From contig JAJTWR010000473.1 in NCBI GenBank assembly GCA_021613335.1, positions 1,061,001-1,125,000 on the forward strand: a stretch of 64,000 bases of DNA, written 5' to 3'. Of this stretch, positions 61,199-64,000 are shown piece after piece. How positions within the stretch are numbered: the stretch's first letter is position 1; every line of letters starts with the position of its first letter. The notes beneath the pieces are model-generated. The model was not told where the DNA came from, did not search any database, and saw only the letters and a list, made by a program, of their open reading frames with translations. Source of the DNA: Whitmania pigra (taxonomy: Eukaryota; Annelida; Clitellata; Hirudinida; Haemopidae). Position numbers and translations under genes: made by a program.

Positions 61199-64000
61199 CT
61201 CGAGGATTATGGAGAAGCTCGAAGCATGCCATTAGGTGTGAAAGTACTTCTCTCTCTCTCTCTCTCTGGTCTTGTTGCCCGAAGAATCGGTGAAGTGAAT
61301 TTAAATGTGGGTTGAAACGGTTAATGTGGAGGACTTGCTTTTAATTTATTCTATTTTGCAAATGATTTGCCAAAATAAAATTTGAAATAGTCTTGTGAAC
61401 TTTTTTTTTTACAAAATGTTGAACATTACTTTAAAACTCTCAAGGAATGAAAAAGATGATTGATCAAACTAATTTTTAAGAAATCTTACTTCAACAACAA
61501 CCTTAAGAAATAATTTTCCCATGGCCAAAGTCAAACAGACTAAAACTTCGTATTTTCTAAAAAAAAAAACTCAGAATGGCCTTGATTTTTAAACATTTGA
61601 AAACTCTTTTGTGATCAGCAACCCTGGCCAGTGTTATATATTTATTATTAAGCATTCTGAGAGCACTTTTAAAGATATTTTTGTCACAAACATCTTTACA
61701 ACGTGTTAGTTTCAAGAGTATATTGTACTTTATGTATATTGTACTTTAACAATGTGTTAGTTACAAGAGTATATTGTCTTGCTTCTAAGCATTTGTTGCG
61801 GTAAACAAAACTGACATTTTAAAAGACGTTGTCGTGATTTCCACTCTGTAAACCAACGCTGTCAACCATGCGTGATAAGCTGCTGTTGGTTTGTGACCAT
61901 GATCTTAGCAAAAGACAAAAATAACAGCGAGCTAAACAATGTAATTTTAAAACTGTTTGTTAACCTTCAAACTGATACTTAATAGGGTTATTATGTCGAT
62001 TATTTAAATTGTTTTAATAAATTAAGATCAGAAAAAAAGAATATATAAGAATATACTAAGAATAATCACGTTCCGTTTACAAGAATTGAGCAAAGCTGTT
62101 GACAAAAACTTACCTAAGCCTCCACAAAACAAGCCACAACAATACCAAGCAATGCTCTTCAGCCTTGCTTGGCAGATCAGCCATTCGAGACTTTGAGTAA
62201 GCCCTTAACGTCTTCTTAGGAAGTAAGAGTCATTTGTATGTTAAGTACTATGGACGTTTTCTGCAAGCCTCTCACGATCGCTTACTCATTGAGATGAGCT
62301 TACTCAACTTCCTCGGCTTTGTTACCACTTGGCTTACTCATCCGTTAACCTGGGCAAGACATATTCCCTTCCTATTGAAGCTCTAGATATGGCCGTAAAC
62401 ACGAGGCCAGCTGGTGGTAAGCGAGAGAGTTTGGCTTGTTTATCTGTTTGTTTATTTGTTTGTTTGACTTCAGAGTCAAGAATTCTGAGCTGGGAGAACC
62501 AATTGAAATGAAAATTTAAATAATGAATGACATGAATATTTTTGTTTTGAACATTTTATTTATTTATGCATTCTCATTTATATTAATTCTATTGCTTCAT
62601 AGTTACACCGTGACAATAATTTAATAATTGCAACAGCTTTTAAAATGACTCCCGATACAAACTGACTGCTCGTGTGTAGCATCGCTTGCCACTGATAAAT
62701 GTCAGCTCAAAATTTAAATAGTTCTTCCCGATTTTAGGACAAATGAATCGTGTCTGTAACTGAATTTGTTGGCGATCACAGAGTGATTAAAGGACAGATG
62801 AATAATATTTTGGCACGAGACAAATTTTCAAACAATCAGTCACTTCATTGATCATGTAATTTGTCGAATGCCTTTATCCTACGAAAGCCTTTGAAGCTCA
62901 TATAAATATTATTTAATCATTAATATCGTATTAGGAAAAATGTTTTATAATTTATGCAATTCTTAATATAATAAATAAATAAATATGTATATATACATAA
63001 TTAATATGGTGTAATGAGTAGTAATATTTCTCAGAGGAGGGTCAGATTTAAAATCATTCAAAATTTATTTCAAGAAAACTTTTCATTCAAACCATACAAG
63101 TTTTATACTCCATAACATTTGCAATTTGTAATTATTATAATAATATTTAGAATGCTCGGAATATAAATAACAAAGCTACAAATCATTTACAAAACTGCCT
63201 CTATCATGTAGTTATGCGAATACATTAATAATCGTCTCCAAATACATTTCTACGAAACACTGCCGCAATTACTGGCAATTAATACCATTTATTAGTTACG
63301 ACAAATAAATGCCTGCTTTAAGATCAAAGCACGATAAGGCGCTCAACAACTACAGCAATATATCCTATTCGTCATTCGAGATTTCCGGATAAATGATCAA
63401 AGGTATATGATGCATCCTGTAGATCTAGGAGAACAGGTAACCCACATATTACATAAGAATTGGGGCCTTGCTATACAATTCAAGTTTGTTTGTTGTAAAA
63501 TTTATTATTGTATTTTTTGTATGGTGTAATTAAACCAAAATTCTGAAAAAAGACAGTATTTAGTTGCCTTAAACTCATGAGTTATCTGATAATTAATTCA
63601 CTAATTAAACAATTATTTTGTTATAATACTATCAATAAATTATTGTACTTATTACAAAATTAATATTTACTGAACAAATATTTTCCCGATAATCCTGTTC
63701 AAGTTAATTATAACCGTAATTAATTTGCTTTAAATAATTAAATTAAAAAATGTATTTACACGAATGTAATAAAACGGAAAATAGCGAATGATTCAAAGTG
63801 TAAAAAGTCATTGTGTCGATCCGTGACATTAAAGCATTTCAGTAAATTGTTGACAACGTGAAGTTCTCACGATAAAGCAAGCCCTAACCTAGTCCGTGCA
63901 GCAAAAATTCTTAACTGCTTAGGAGGCCAACAAAAGCAATGATTAAGAAAACATTCAACAAATTCAATATCGAAATCATTGAATCACGATATTTACGATC
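61199..64000. other. Right-hand interval, no gene seen
   Basis: Begins with the BPI-5 3' UTR, which includes a (TC)n run at 61247-61267. The remainder is AT-rich with no supported exon, RNA gene or transposon end on either strand. Confidence 0.45.

Overview
Eukaryotic, AT-rich, repeat-dense DNA from an invertebrate animal. Genes are split by short GT-AG introns (about 50-1,500 bp) and many introns carry ATT/GAT microsatellites. The gene content (type-3 copper tyrosinase, BPI/LBP-fold proteins, M12B/ADAMTS-like metalloproteases with PLAC-type cysteine modules, calcium-binding EGF) is metazoan. A tyrosinase of this type argues against an arthropod. I cannot resolve the phylum from the sequence.

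Layout. 0.3-1.4 kb: last exons of an EGF-repeat membrane protein (+). 3.5-7.8 kb: metalloprotease locus 1, a rearranged mosaic of a signal/acidic 5' segment, displaced PLAC exons and a catalytic domain with a damaged active site. 8.2-14 kb: repeats, including a TIR element holding an 18S-rRNA/tRNA-Glu/LINE-tail chimera and a long-TIR element with 183-bp tandem repeats. 14.66-16.11 kb (-): a tyrosinase gene with one in-frame TAG. 16.8-20.9 kb (-): a dead endonuclease-RT-RNaseH LINE. 24.5-30.6 kb (+): metalloprotease locus 2, the most complete copy, with five PLAC-type modules and a hAT element inserted exactly on a splice acceptor. 31-32.9 kb: decayed Helitron helicase and a LINE 3' end. 33.45-38.3 kb (+): metalloprotease locus 3, open in every exon but with the zinc site erased (a pseudoprotease). 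38.3-42.4 kb: no gene seen. 43-61.2 kb (+): five tandem BPI/LBP genes of identical six-exon structure. 61.2-64 kb: nothing recognised.

The window therefore joins two small expanding families of secreted proteins, plausibly host defence or extracellular-matrix factors, with a melanisation-type enzyme between protease loci. Each family shows duplicates at different stages: near-identical pairs (BPI-2/BPI-3; protease loci 1/2), neofunctionalised or dead members (protease 3), and rearranged fragments. Functions are inferred from domain families; exon structures come from reading splice sites and frame continuity by eye.
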